DNA of 64,000 nt, taken from NCBI GenBank assembly GCA_950295325.1, contig OX485804.1, positions 28,890,001 through 28,954,000 of the forward strand. The letters run 5' to 3'. This DNA comes from Polytrichum commune (Eukaryota > Streptophyta > Polytrichopsida > Polytrichales > Polytrichaceae). This document shows, in pieces, positions 43,023 to 53,300 of this stretch; the first letter of the stretch is position 1, and the number at the start of each line of letters is the position of its first letter. Below the pieces are notes generated by a model that searched no databases, was not told the DNA's origin, and saw only the letters and a program-made list of their open reading frames with translations. A program made the translations under genes and the position numbers.

Positions 43023-45919
43023 ATGGGCTCGCCTGTCGACCTCACCCTCGGCCACCACCACCATCACAATAACAACTACGCTGCTGCTGCCGCCAAGAAC
43101 GTCGACAGGAAAGGAGAGGAGTATTTGCGTGCACTTGAGGATGAGCGCCGCAAGATCGAAGGGTTCAAGCGGGAGCTTCCTCTCTGCATACAGCTCCTTG
43201 AAGATGGTAAGAACACAAACTCTTTAAGTTTCTTTCTTAATAATGCATCATTATCATTACAACTAACAAACCTAGTTAGCCTTCCTCATGCTTCTTCTTC
43301 TTCTTCTACTTCTTCTTCTTCCCTGATGAGGTTTGTGTGGTTTCGGAACTGCAGACCTAACCTTCCCCATTCTTCTTCTTCTTCTTCACGCATGTGGTTA
43401 ATGTGACTTGGAGTTATGCTGCACGTTAGCTTGAAGATTGAGGACCTGTCCTAATCTTTGGCATGTATGTACCTATGTGTGGTTTGCAGCTATCGAAAGT
43501 TCAATTGAGCAGTTAGCCTCCGAGAGCAACAAAGGGATGCCAACTCAGCCATTGCAGCTTCGAAGCCTTTCAGGCGAGGAGACGGAGAGCAACGTGTCAA
43601 TTGCTCCTCCAAGCGAGAGGCCGGTGTTAGAAGAGTTTATGCCTCTGAAGAAGAGATGGGAGAGGCAAGAGCAAGAGCAAGAGCAAGAGCAAGAAAAGAG
43701 TGGACGAGTAACGGAGGTGCAAGAAAAATGTATTGAGAGACCTCGAAGCAGCAGCAACGGGCTGCCTGCGTGGATGGCAGAAGCTCAGCTATGGACTCAT
43801 CATCAGCAAGACCCAAACTCCCAAGAGCCATCTTCCCAGGCTCGGAGCCTTCGGCCCGAAGATCCGAATGTCAGTTTTGGATTCGAAGAGCACAGCTCCA
43901 AGACTCATTCCCAGCTGCTTTTCAGCTCCAAGAAAAGGCCTGCTGGGGCATTTGTGCCATTCATCCCAGAAAGGCCTGTGGCTACACCATTATCATCTCG
44001 ATCTTCAGCAAGAACACGGAGTGCAGGGCCAGATTTGAGCTTGTCATCCGGCGAACATCCCGTTTCAAGCCCCAATGGACATCATTTCGGAGGTACAGAG
44101 TCAGAAGTTCGAAGCATCGATGTAAGCAGAAGTACAAACAACTTGCAAGACAACCCGTTCAGCAACAAAGGCATGGGAATGGAGTCCCCAACTCCTGCTG
44201 AGGCTACGCCAACCTTAAGTGCCGGAGTTGTTGGTCAGTCGCAGCGTAAAGCTCGGAGGTACTTCACAACATCAACATCAACGTTGATGTTTTTTTTAAT
44301 GTCAATCAGATGTCAGCTGAGAGTTTCTATTCTACAAATATGTTGGACTGACCGATGTGAGAGTTTGTTGATGAACGAGTTTGGGGTGAACTAAACTGAT
44401 GATGATATTTTTAATGATGTTGGTTTGCAGATGTTGGTCACCGGAACTTCACCGCCGCTTTGTTAGTGTTCTACACCAACTTGGTGGCTCTCAAGGTAAA
44501 CATCATCGTTATCATCAAACACATTATGCATTGGGTGCTTAGTCGAAATCTTGGTGCACATTCTTCACTTGGGTCATCCATTTGTTTACAAAGCAGGTGA
44601 CCCACCAACTAAAACTGTATTTTCTTTCTCACTTGCAGTTGCGACGCCAAAACAAATTCGTGAACTGATGAAAGTCGACGGGCTCACAAATGACGAAGTC
44701 AAAAGCCATCTGCAGGTACTGGTTTGCTGCCCATTTTCGCAACCTCCACTGTTAGGTTTGGCCATACTTTTTAAGTAAATGACTGAATGATAATGTTTGG
44801 TTTCGATTACTGTCGAAAAGGTCGGCGATTCTGGAGAGTTTGGTTGATGAAAATGATGCTAAGAAAATGTATATAATTGCAGAAATACCGTCTGCACACT
44901 CGGAGACCAAGCCCTTGTCCTCAACCAGGCTCCTCGCAACCTCCACAGCTCGTAGTGCTGGGATGGGTGCCTCCAGAATACGTTTCTGGCTGTCAACCTT
45001 CATCAGTTGTGTACAATCCTGCCTCTGGGCAACCGTCAGAGAATGCACAGTATCGTCAACCTCCTATGTCCCCGGACTATTTCAATCGCATGAAAAATAG
45101 TCCTATGGGAACCCCGGTTCAGATTCAGCAGCAACCTTTACCTGAGGCTCAACAGGCAGCTTCTCAGACACAGAGCTCACAGCAGGTAGGAACTGGAACC
45201 ATCTCAAAGGTGAAACACATCTTGAAGGATGTCAGAGAGGTCCTTTAATGTTTAGAGAGCAGCAGAATAAGAGAAAATGCATGTGACCAACGTATCGATG
45301 TAGTTGATTTTTAATATGCTTTTAATTTTTACTTATTTTTTAATTTAAAAAAAACTTTAATAAATTTGGGTGAGTTTCTGTTCATTTTGAAGGAAGTCAG
45401 AGTTCTTCAGAAACTCACACAAAATCACACAAACTCAAGAAAGCATATAGAATCTACTACACCAACACATCAACTACATTCAATATTTTTTTGTGTTCTT
45501 TGAAAGAAGTCAGAGTTCCTGCAAGTTAGATGAGCAGACACAATAGATGCATGTGACTGATATATTGGAGTGGTTGATTTTATGTGTTTTCTTAAAGATT
45601 TTGAAAGGATTCTTGTTCTGAAATATTCTTTTGTGACTGTTTGCAGGCTCCTGTACAAGTTGCAAGCCAACTTTCGAGCGTGACCCAAGCAACAAGCAGT
45701 AAGGCAGATCAGGAGGAGAGTGGAGGTGAAGAAGGGAAATCAGACAGCGCAAGCTGGAAAGGTCGGCCATCGTCAGGAGACGAGGCTATGCATGGTGATG
45801 AGAGTACAGAAGATTTCAAGAGTTTTTCCAAGCAGAAGAGAACAGTGTCAAGAATTCATATGCCTTGTGGCACCCGCACGCAGGTCAGCAGTCTGGAGGT
45901 GGCACAAAAAGTTTTGTAA
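43023..45919 (+). CDS. HHO/NIGT1-type GARP (G2-like) transcription factor, six exons
   Basis: Coding exons 43023-43206, 43490-44258, 44431-44495, 44639-44715, 44883-45185 and 45647-45919 all join with GT-AG introns in consistent phase to give 556 residues. Exon 1 ends inside the HHO N-terminal conserved domain (about 32-68): [14 protein letters not shown], then F-K-R-E-L-P-L-C, completed by A-I-E-S-S-I-E-Q-L in exon 2. The GARP Myb-like DNA-binding domain (about 315-373) spans exons 2-5: [12 protein letters not shown], then [15 protein letters not shown], and [12 protein letters not shown]. An N-terminal V-D-L-T-L-G may be an EAR-like repressor motif; a His run, a Q-E repeat and Ser-rich linkers follow. 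Relatives are nuclear repressors in nitrate and phosphate signalling. ATG 43023 sits in CCATGG; an out-of-frame ATG lies at 43012. The orthologous subgroup is not resolved, hence no symbol. Confidence 0.93.
45186..45646 (+). other. HHO intron 5, retained-intron alternative and internal duplication
   Basis: If this 461-bp intron is not removed, translation continues 20 codons past exon 5 and stops at 45246-45248. That would give a shorter C-terminus that keeps the DNA-binding domain. The intron contains a diverged direct duplication: about 45235-45330 resembles 45505-45590, sharing ATGCATGTGAC, and GAAGTCAGAGTTC recurs at about 45390 and 45506. Confidence 0.5.
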
Positions 45920-47997
45920 TTTTTTTTGGGGGGGAGCCGAATTTGTAGAAAGTTGAGAGTTTTGATCGAGTCTGAAGATGACGACTTGTCACATTGTATA
46001 ATATGGTACTCTGGCAGCAGAGAACGCTCACATGAGTGTAGAGAATTCCAGGTAGAAAGAAGAGAGTGAGGATAAACAACCAAAACCTACAGAGGTTGTG
46101 TTGTAAATCTAGTGCGAATGTTTTGAGCCAGCAGCTCCCCAACTGGAAACCCCAGTGGAAAAGGTGACCTTGCGAGGCATCATTAGGGATGGCTGATTTT
46201 GCAAAAATTGTACAGAATTCTTTTAACCTGCTGCATTGATATGCAATCCTACAGAGACTAATTCACCATCTGGGAGATCTGTTGTGTGCAAAGTTGCATG
46301 GACTGCTTTGCATTGCTGGTGTTCTCAATTCTGAACCACATGAAACCAAAGTGGTTGTTAGTATTTTCTCAGGATTGGAGATCATTTGCAACGACATATA
46401 GTCATACAGAGAGTGTTTTCATTACCTTGGAGATCTGTTGGAGTGCTTTGTGTTGCTGGTGTTTTCAATAGTGGATCAAATGAGACCGAAATGGTTGTTG
46501 GTGTTTTCCTAAGATTGCAGATTACCTACTTGCAACATGATTACTTGTTGTCAGTTAAAAGTGAGACACCAATGAGTTTGTTGTAGACAGCATCCATTGG
46601 ATTCACTAATCTGCTTTAACCTACCACGTGTTTCATAGCCCACTTAACTAATTAAAAATCAGGTTCTTTGTAAAAAGCATAAGAATTGGCAAAGCCCACC
46701 TGCCAATTCTCTGTATGCAGAAGAATATGGTGATAGCAGTGAACTTTGTAGACTTTGGTCAGCGACGAGAAAAGATAACTACAGTAGGTGTGGTAATAAG
46801 TGCGTGAAGGCATATTAGCTTGAAAGACACGTTGGTTCTCCTGTGTGAAGCTTTATAAGCAAATGATGAGTTTTAGGATGAGCTGAGACCATACAAACAG
46901 GTTTAGCAGGCTTCCGAGTGCAAAGTGCATGAACGCATGTTATGCATACCTTCAATTCCATCTGGTCAACTTGAGATTTATCAGTTATTTTACTGTGCTC
47001 ATGTTGGCATGTATAAATTTATTGACATGTTTCGATGAACATGAATTACTTTTGAGGATCAATTTGTGACTCTCATTGCTTTCAAGATTTTCATGATGAC
47101 TTTGTGCTCCCGAATTGGAAAGTTTGCGAGAGCAGTTTGAGAGGATAGAACTTGACAATAAGGAGCTAAGAAGAAGGCACATGGGTCACAACCATGAATT
47201 GAAATGAGAAGCTAAGCACATTCAGACGCCTAGTTTTGATGTCCAGAAGGTCGAGTAGGTATCTTTATATTGAGAAGTCCCACCAGATTGCCAAAGACCT
47301 GATGGATAACACCACCTAACGATTTACTACATATTTCAACAGAGAAAATGTTGACATACAAACATTGATTGTTCATAACACTCAATGTCCAATTTCGACA
47401 TGTCATGCTAAGTCCACTGATGCCATAACAAGATAACCTAATCTGACCGGAAGAGAAAGTTGATAAACTGTATTAACTTCTCTGATGGATACCTGATCTT
47501 TCTGAAGAACATCTGACCTTGGTTAATTCCAATTCTGATGCACCTAAAGTTAGTTCCATTTACACTGAAGCGAGCTTACCCTTGTTTCAAAGTGACTCAA
47601 CCTGGGCGACGTGTAATTCGGAGCATTAGCACCATCTAGAGCAAATGTTAGTCAATCATCTGATTCTGACGATTTATAAACTGAGATTCGATCTAGTGAC
47701 TGGTGATCACAGGGGCTATTTGTTATGAGGTATGTCGTCTAGGATCCAATGCCAATAGATCATGTATAATTGAAAGGAATTCTGTAAGGAGTCCTACCTG
47801 AAATTTAGGGCTTCACAACAAATTCCATAGTCATGGGACTCCGGTATTATTGGCCAGTTGGCCCAACTGCCGTAACGACCATCTGCTCATCTCTCCGCAC
47901 AAATCTATATGGCTGTGAACCTCTCCTTCTTCCCACAGCTTTGGCTGGACCCCCTAACTTATCCCATTTTCTTCATAAGAAAAAATGGTGGCTGGAG
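45920..47997. other. HHO 3' flank and intergenic region
   Basis: A local duplication is seen: 46273-46400 and 46429-46530 share GGAGATCTGTTG, TTGCTGGTGTT and AAA(G/T)TGGTTGTT. At 47106-47206 a 33-codon frame reads L-E-S-L-R-E-Q-F-E-R-I and L-D-N-K-E-L-R-R-R, which looks like coiled coil and may be a retroelement gag or exon remnant. No complete gene found. Confidence 0.45.
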
Positions 47998-48060
47998 ATG
48001 CTTTATACCATTGCAATTATTTTGTTATTCTCACAAGCCTCTTCACAGGCTGTGGAAAGT
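47998..48060 (+). CDS. Candidate signal-peptide exon of the filamin-repeat gene (uncertain)
   Basis: From ATG 47998 the frame reads M-L-Y-T-I-A-I-I-L-L-F-S-Q-A-S-S-Q-A then V-E-S, an excellent secretory signal with a predicted cleavage after S-S-Q-A. It stands alone 2 kb upstream of the first clear domain exon of a gene whose product must be exported. A donor is not clear: AAA|GTGGAG at 48058 would leave phase 1, matching exon 50027. It may equally be chance or belong to a different small gene; the frame otherwise ends at 48114. Confidence 0.3.
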
Positions 48061-48878
48061 GGAGGGCAAAGTGACACCGCTCACTGCCTTTTGATCTCAC
48101 ATCAACACAACTGACTTCAATTCTTTTGCAATGAAATTCATTTAGACTTTCCTGAAAATTTTCGACAAGCAATTCATTAGGAATTAAAGACATTTCTGGT
48201 GATTTCAATGTCGATCTAGAATTCCATCTATATTTGGACGGATGGAAGCTACCGTTGAAAAAGGAAGATTGAGATGGTTACAGAATAGCATCGGATGCAT
48301 GCAATTACATGCCGAATGCATTAAAATGAGAAGAGAGGGCAGGCATACCTGTGATTCTGGACTTATTATGCTGCAGAGACATGTGAAATGTAACTTAAGG
48401 GCAATGTGAATTTGCCAACGAATCTATTTCAGATTTATTTGCTCTCTAAGAATCTTTTACAAAGGATGCAAGCAAGACAAGGGTCTTGTGAAGTCGTGCA
48501 CCAAAATCTGACTATCATAACCTTCCCTGCATGGGAAGGTCGCCATTCGCATGCTCATTTTTACAAAGCTTTTTACCCGCTCCATTGTTTCGGGTGAGGA
48601 TCTCCCCTCCACCAATGCACCGAAGAAAGGGAAGAGGCGGTCTGCATTTTGCAAGCTATCTGGTGAATGGAAGGTTTTCTTTATTAAAAAAAAAGGAAGT
48701 AAAGGGAAGATCGACATCCGAGAAACCTGGAGCGCGAAATTGAACCATCAGGTGCTGCAGATTGCTGCCAAGAGGCCAAAGAAAGTTATAAGATAGCCTG
48801 TTTCGCAAGGTGTGTTTATTCTGCCGCCGAAATGTGATTATCCAATTGAAACCCTACTTGGTTTGATTAGGTCTGTCG
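48061..48878. other. Probable intron or intergenic DNA
   Basis: An 81-codon frame at 48551-48796 is Lys/Arg-rich (K-K-K-G-S-K-G-K) with W-K-V-F-F-I and S-A-K-L-N-H-Q-V. I do not recognise it and there is no splice support. Nothing else supported. Confidence 0.35.
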
Positions 48879-49420
48879 CAGAGACTCTTAACCCCTAAAT
48901 GCTTTTGGCGCCGAAATTGGGCCTCTCATAGATACATACTGTATTTTAAAATTGGACAACATGAATATCCATCCATTGTCGTATGACAGTTTGCTACATA
49001 GTGATAGGTTGTCGTCTTGTAAAGTTGAACTTCTTGACACTACACCCGTATTATTCGTTATGAAACTTTGATGAAGATTTCATATCATGCCCTATAAAGA
49101 GAGATTAGTTTCACAGATACCTAGCTAGTATGAAGCTGGTGAAAGCATGTAGGACTCACAGCAGGGACTCTTAACCCCTAAATGGTTTTGGCGCCTGAAA
49201 GTGGGCCTCTCATACATAAATGCGGCATTTTGAAATTGGACAAGTTGAATATGCATCCATTGTCACATAACATTTTGCTACGTAGTGATATCTTGGTGGG
49301 TTGCAAGGTTACACTTTCTTGACATCCACACCCCAAAAAATATTGAAGAAACTGTGATGAAAATTTCATATCATGGAGTGTAAAGAAAGAATAGTTTCTC
49401 AAATAGCATAAATCTGATGA
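48879..49420. repeat. Tandem duplication of about 280 bp
   Basis: Copy 1 (48879-49160) and copy 2 (49161-49420) both open with ACTCTTAACCCCTAAATG and TTTTGGCGCC. They then share GGGCCTCTCATA, ATCCATTGTC, TTTGCTAC and TTTCATATCATG in order. Roughly 80% alike by eye. Confidence 0.88.
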
Positions 49421-49658
49421 AAGCATATAGGGGTCAACCCATGGTCTTTTTCTTGAGAAGACTTGATGGATTTGAGCAGAAAGAATCTTAACGAAGCGTC
49501 TATGTGTGTCTGTGTAGATGAGGCTCTGGATGTGGAGAAACTCTTATGGGGCCTCTTCGTTGCCTACTCTGCTGCTCACGATACTCTTAATCACCTCGAC
49601 AAGCATAGAAGGTGTGTGCGGTCAAAATTTGATAACCCAGTGGTAATCAATAGCTTTC

Positions 49659-49925
49659 TTAAGTAGCCTATATAGGTTCCAATGCAAACGGAATACTGCG
49701 CAGGTAACCCGGATGACCTAAGAATGATTTCATTGGGAATTCATCTCTTCAGTTAGATCTTGGTAGATGGGAGAAGGCTTTGTGTCCACATATAGACACT
49801 TGACTTTGATGGACGATGGCATTCATGCATGTACTCAAGGAATTTGATTCTTGAAAATTTATTCTCGAAGCTAGAATGGAAAGAGAAAGTCCTTAAACAT
49901 GCTTAAGAATTCTATGCGATGATTT
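49659..49925. repeat. Filamin-gene intron repeat, copy 1
   Basis: About 267 bp starting TTAAGTAGCCTATATAGG, with GGTTCCAATGCAAACGG, CTTGGTAGATGGGA, CATTCATGCATGTACTCAAG and AGAGAAAGTCCTTA in order. The same string of blocks occurs at 52699 and 53404. It ends about 100 bp before exon 50027. Upstream, 49517-49643 may hold another exon (D-E-A-L-D-V-E-K-L-L-W) with a good donor at 49644, but its phase does not fit exon 50027. Confidence 0.88.
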
Positions 49926-50026
49926 ACAAAGTCATTTGTACACATAAAAATTGTTGACAGAATACGTAACCCATTGATTATTGCATGGGTGCATGATTTG
50001 ACATTTGACCTAAGCTTTGCATACAG

Positions 50027-50314
50027 GGTTTACACCCACATTCGAGCCGAGGCTAGGCACCAGCAAGGGAGGTACACGCATCAAAGTGCACTCCAACGAC
50101 CGGTTGTGGTCATTCTCGAAGCCTTTTCTTCGGCTTGGACTGGATGGTGAGTCTGTGGCAGCCGAAAGCATTGAGGCCATCAATGAAACCACCCTGGAGT
50201 CCCAATTCATCATGCCCACCATTCCCCCGGGTTTGGGCGCCAAGGCTGTGGTGGAGCTCTCCTTCTCACCTTATGGCGCCTCGTACATTGACATGGGCGC
50301 CTTCACATTCTATG
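50027..50314 (+). CDS. Exon: IPT/TIG-like domain
   Basis: Phase 1 to phase 1, 288 bp. It reads F-T-P-T-F-E-P-R-L-G-T-S-K-G-G-T-R-I-K-V, then F-I-M-P-T-I-P-P-G, S-F-S-P-Y-G-A-S-Y and G-A-F-T-F-Y-G. This matches the IPT/TIG pattern: P-x-x-G-P-x-x-G-G-T at the start, C/M-x-x-P in the middle, F-x-Y-Y at the end. The acceptor is TTTGCATACAG, the donor TATG|GTAAAA. Confidence 0.82.
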
Positions 50315-53300
50315 GTAAAATTTTATGATGGTGTAAAACATACTTCTCTGTCAGATTTGCACAACTTCGCATTCCTACATGTTTTGAAACAAAAATGCTC
50401 CGGAAGAATCTCAAACTTCACCATATCTTTCTGACATTGGTTTGTCACAGGACATGATGTATGCCAGATTCTTACTGTATGCCATGTAGTTGTCCTAGCC
50501 ACTCCAAAAAGCGGTGGAAAGCAGGAACCTAATTATGATGTACCCATCAAAATTTTGATCCTAAAGTGAAGTGTACGGGGAACCAGAAACAGACTCATAA
50601 GATCCACATCAATGTTTATAGGCAGATGTTTCTTTTAGCATTTTTATAAGAATTGCGAATAGATATCCATATGGAGTGCTTCATAGCAGAGAAATGTGAA
50701 CGAGGTTGATTCTTTCGACTTAGGATTACATAAATTTGCTTCTCATGGAATGCAAGACAATTATGATACTGCTCTCATTCATAGTGCTTTAAGGGTTGTT
50801 TTGTGTGCAGTGCGGGGACCTATGTCAATACGGTTAATCTATTTCAACTCTTGTAAAGGAAACAAGAGTCTATGTGGTCGTGGCAGAAATTTCTTGTGAA
50901 ATGACACACGATGGGGACACTGTGATCTGTAGTTTGATAGGCTACACCTGTATTCATTATGTCTCGCGATGTGCAGGGGAGGTCCAGTGTCCACATTCTG
51001 CCATTCACCTCCTGGTTTTGGTTGGTAGACTTGGCAGAAATGGGTGAACAACAGAAATGGGTTTACAATGCAACAATCCTGTCACCACCTTGTCGCCAGA
51101 ATGACCTCCAGTGTCACCTTGCAAAGGTTTCCAAACCCTCTACTGACACCAAGGGAGTGTGCTTGGAGTGTGTGTACTCCCTTGGCGGAATGGTAAACAT
51201 TCCTTCCCATGACCTCTGCAACCTGCAGTGGATGTTTAAAATCTGTCCCCGTTATACTTGATGTGGAAGAAGATATGGGTAAGGGTTGTGGAGTGAAGAG
51301 AAGAATCAGATTATTCGAGGCGAATACTTGATGTGGAAGAATGGGGGGCCATGGAGAAAAGGAAAGGAGGTAGTTGTGTATGCGACTTCTGGATCGGAAT
51401 TGTTTTGTATTTGACGGTTTCCATATCTTGTGGACAGATGGAGAGAGATTGGAGTCTGAGGCATTGTCAGGGCCTGACAAAGGAGGAGTCTTAGCTCTAG
51501 AGCCAAGTGTGTTCCCTGAGAAGTTCTCGCAGTCGCTTGCATCCAACGGAATCACTCCTTCATGTGGGTTCCAGGATGGAACTGTGACTCCTGCAAAGCA
51601 ACCCATTTCCTACATCAATGCCAGCACAGCGAAATTGTCCATCCACTGCGACAAAGGAGCCTCCTGTGTATCCCTCAATGCTCAGGAGTATTTCCCAATC
51701 CCTGTAAACACGGGTACAATAGTTTACTCACTCAACCTGCAGACTTTCATGAAGTTGCTCATTGCTGTTTTGGAAATGCTCAAATTCTGTTGGCAGATAC
51801 AACCATAGGATTATGTTAAAAAAGTGCTGTTTCTTAGTCCTTTCAGGATAAGTTCTGCAATACAGCATATTTTTGGACACTTGTTCAAAGTGAAATTTGA
51901 CCACTAGGTACCTGCCCGGAAAATTGATCTTGCTAAGGTATCAATATTTATGAAATATCTTGTCTGCCTTTCAGGATGTATTCGTGTGATACTTATCTAT
52001 CAGTGTGGATTTAGAGGAGCATAGAATAATGTATTGTCTGTTTAAGAGAGGAGAGGAAAGTGTCTAACAGTAGGGCAGGTAAAATGCATCACTCATCAAG
52101 ATGCTTTTGATAAGATTTTGATAAATTTTCGGCATGGTCATGAAATCATTTGCAACCCACTCTATATGCAGAAAATAAGCACGCCCGTAGCATGATGGAA
52201 GCTGGACTGACATCATCCGAGTTCGCACAGTATCATGAGGTTTCATTTCCAAACTTTATTTCTCTCACCACTTATCAGCTATTTTTATGGTTTGTTAATC
52301 TCATGTAGAAAAAGGCTACCCTGTGAGCTCAAAGTAAGTATGAAGAGGACTTGCTGTTTTCCATTTTAAGAACACAACCAAGCTGTGGTGCCGCCAGGAG
52401 GATCTTGGACATCAATTGAGCGCAAATTCATCCAATTATACATCCGTAAACGGATCTACTACCATTTGCAATTATAGGACCACTGACACAGGCATGGGGC
52501 TGTCAATAATAGTGGCGTACATGATGCCCTTGTATGCTTCAGTAAATGCAACCTTAAGCACAGGTGTAACATACATCGGCTATGGAGGACCCTTAGTATA
52601 TGTCATTAACATCATCATCAGCGCACCTGGAACGTACTCAGTGATGTCAATCAACCCATCTTGTGCTGGTACGTGGATACCAAGAGTCCATTGCATGCTT
52701 AAGTAGCCTATTTAGGTTCCAGTGCAAATGGAACAGTTCCTGGGTGATCCAGATAACCTAGGAATGATTCAATTGGGGACACCTCTTGAATTGGATGTTG
52801 GTAGATGTCCAAAAATAGGCAAAATGAGGTGTCGACTAAGAGAGCTTGCCACTTGACTATGCATGTACTCAAGGACCTTGACTCTTGAAATTTTAATACT
52901 TGAAGATGGAATAGATAAAGAGCGTCCTCATACATTCTTAAGAAAACTATGTCCATCTCATTTGCAATAGGTATCATGCATGCATTCACGTGCAGAGCTT
53001 TGATTCTATGTTTGTTGTAAATGAGCTCAGTCTAAAATCTAATGTTCATCAGTTTGCACAACATTTGTTGGATCAGGTGCAAGTCCACCTGGAAGCTTCA
53101 ATGTATCGGGGGCGCCGTCCGCTCAATATAGCTCTGTGAGCACAACATTTGCATCTGGAGGCTACACTCCAGGAACGTCAGTTGTCTTCACAATAACTTC
53201 AGCTGATAGTCAAGGAATTGTGCCGTCAACTCAAATTCAGGGCCCCTTCCCATTTTCAGTGGCCCTCAACCAACCTGATAGCTCATCAGGAATCTCATAT

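Noticed and set aside
48551-48796. 81-codon Lys-rich frame
   Set aside because: No recognised domain and no splice support; could be intronic sequence of the filamin gene.
49517-49643. Exon-like frame D-E-A-L-D-V-E-K-L-L-W with a good donor
   Set aside because: Its end phase does not match exon 50027; kept only as a note in the intron-repeat entry.
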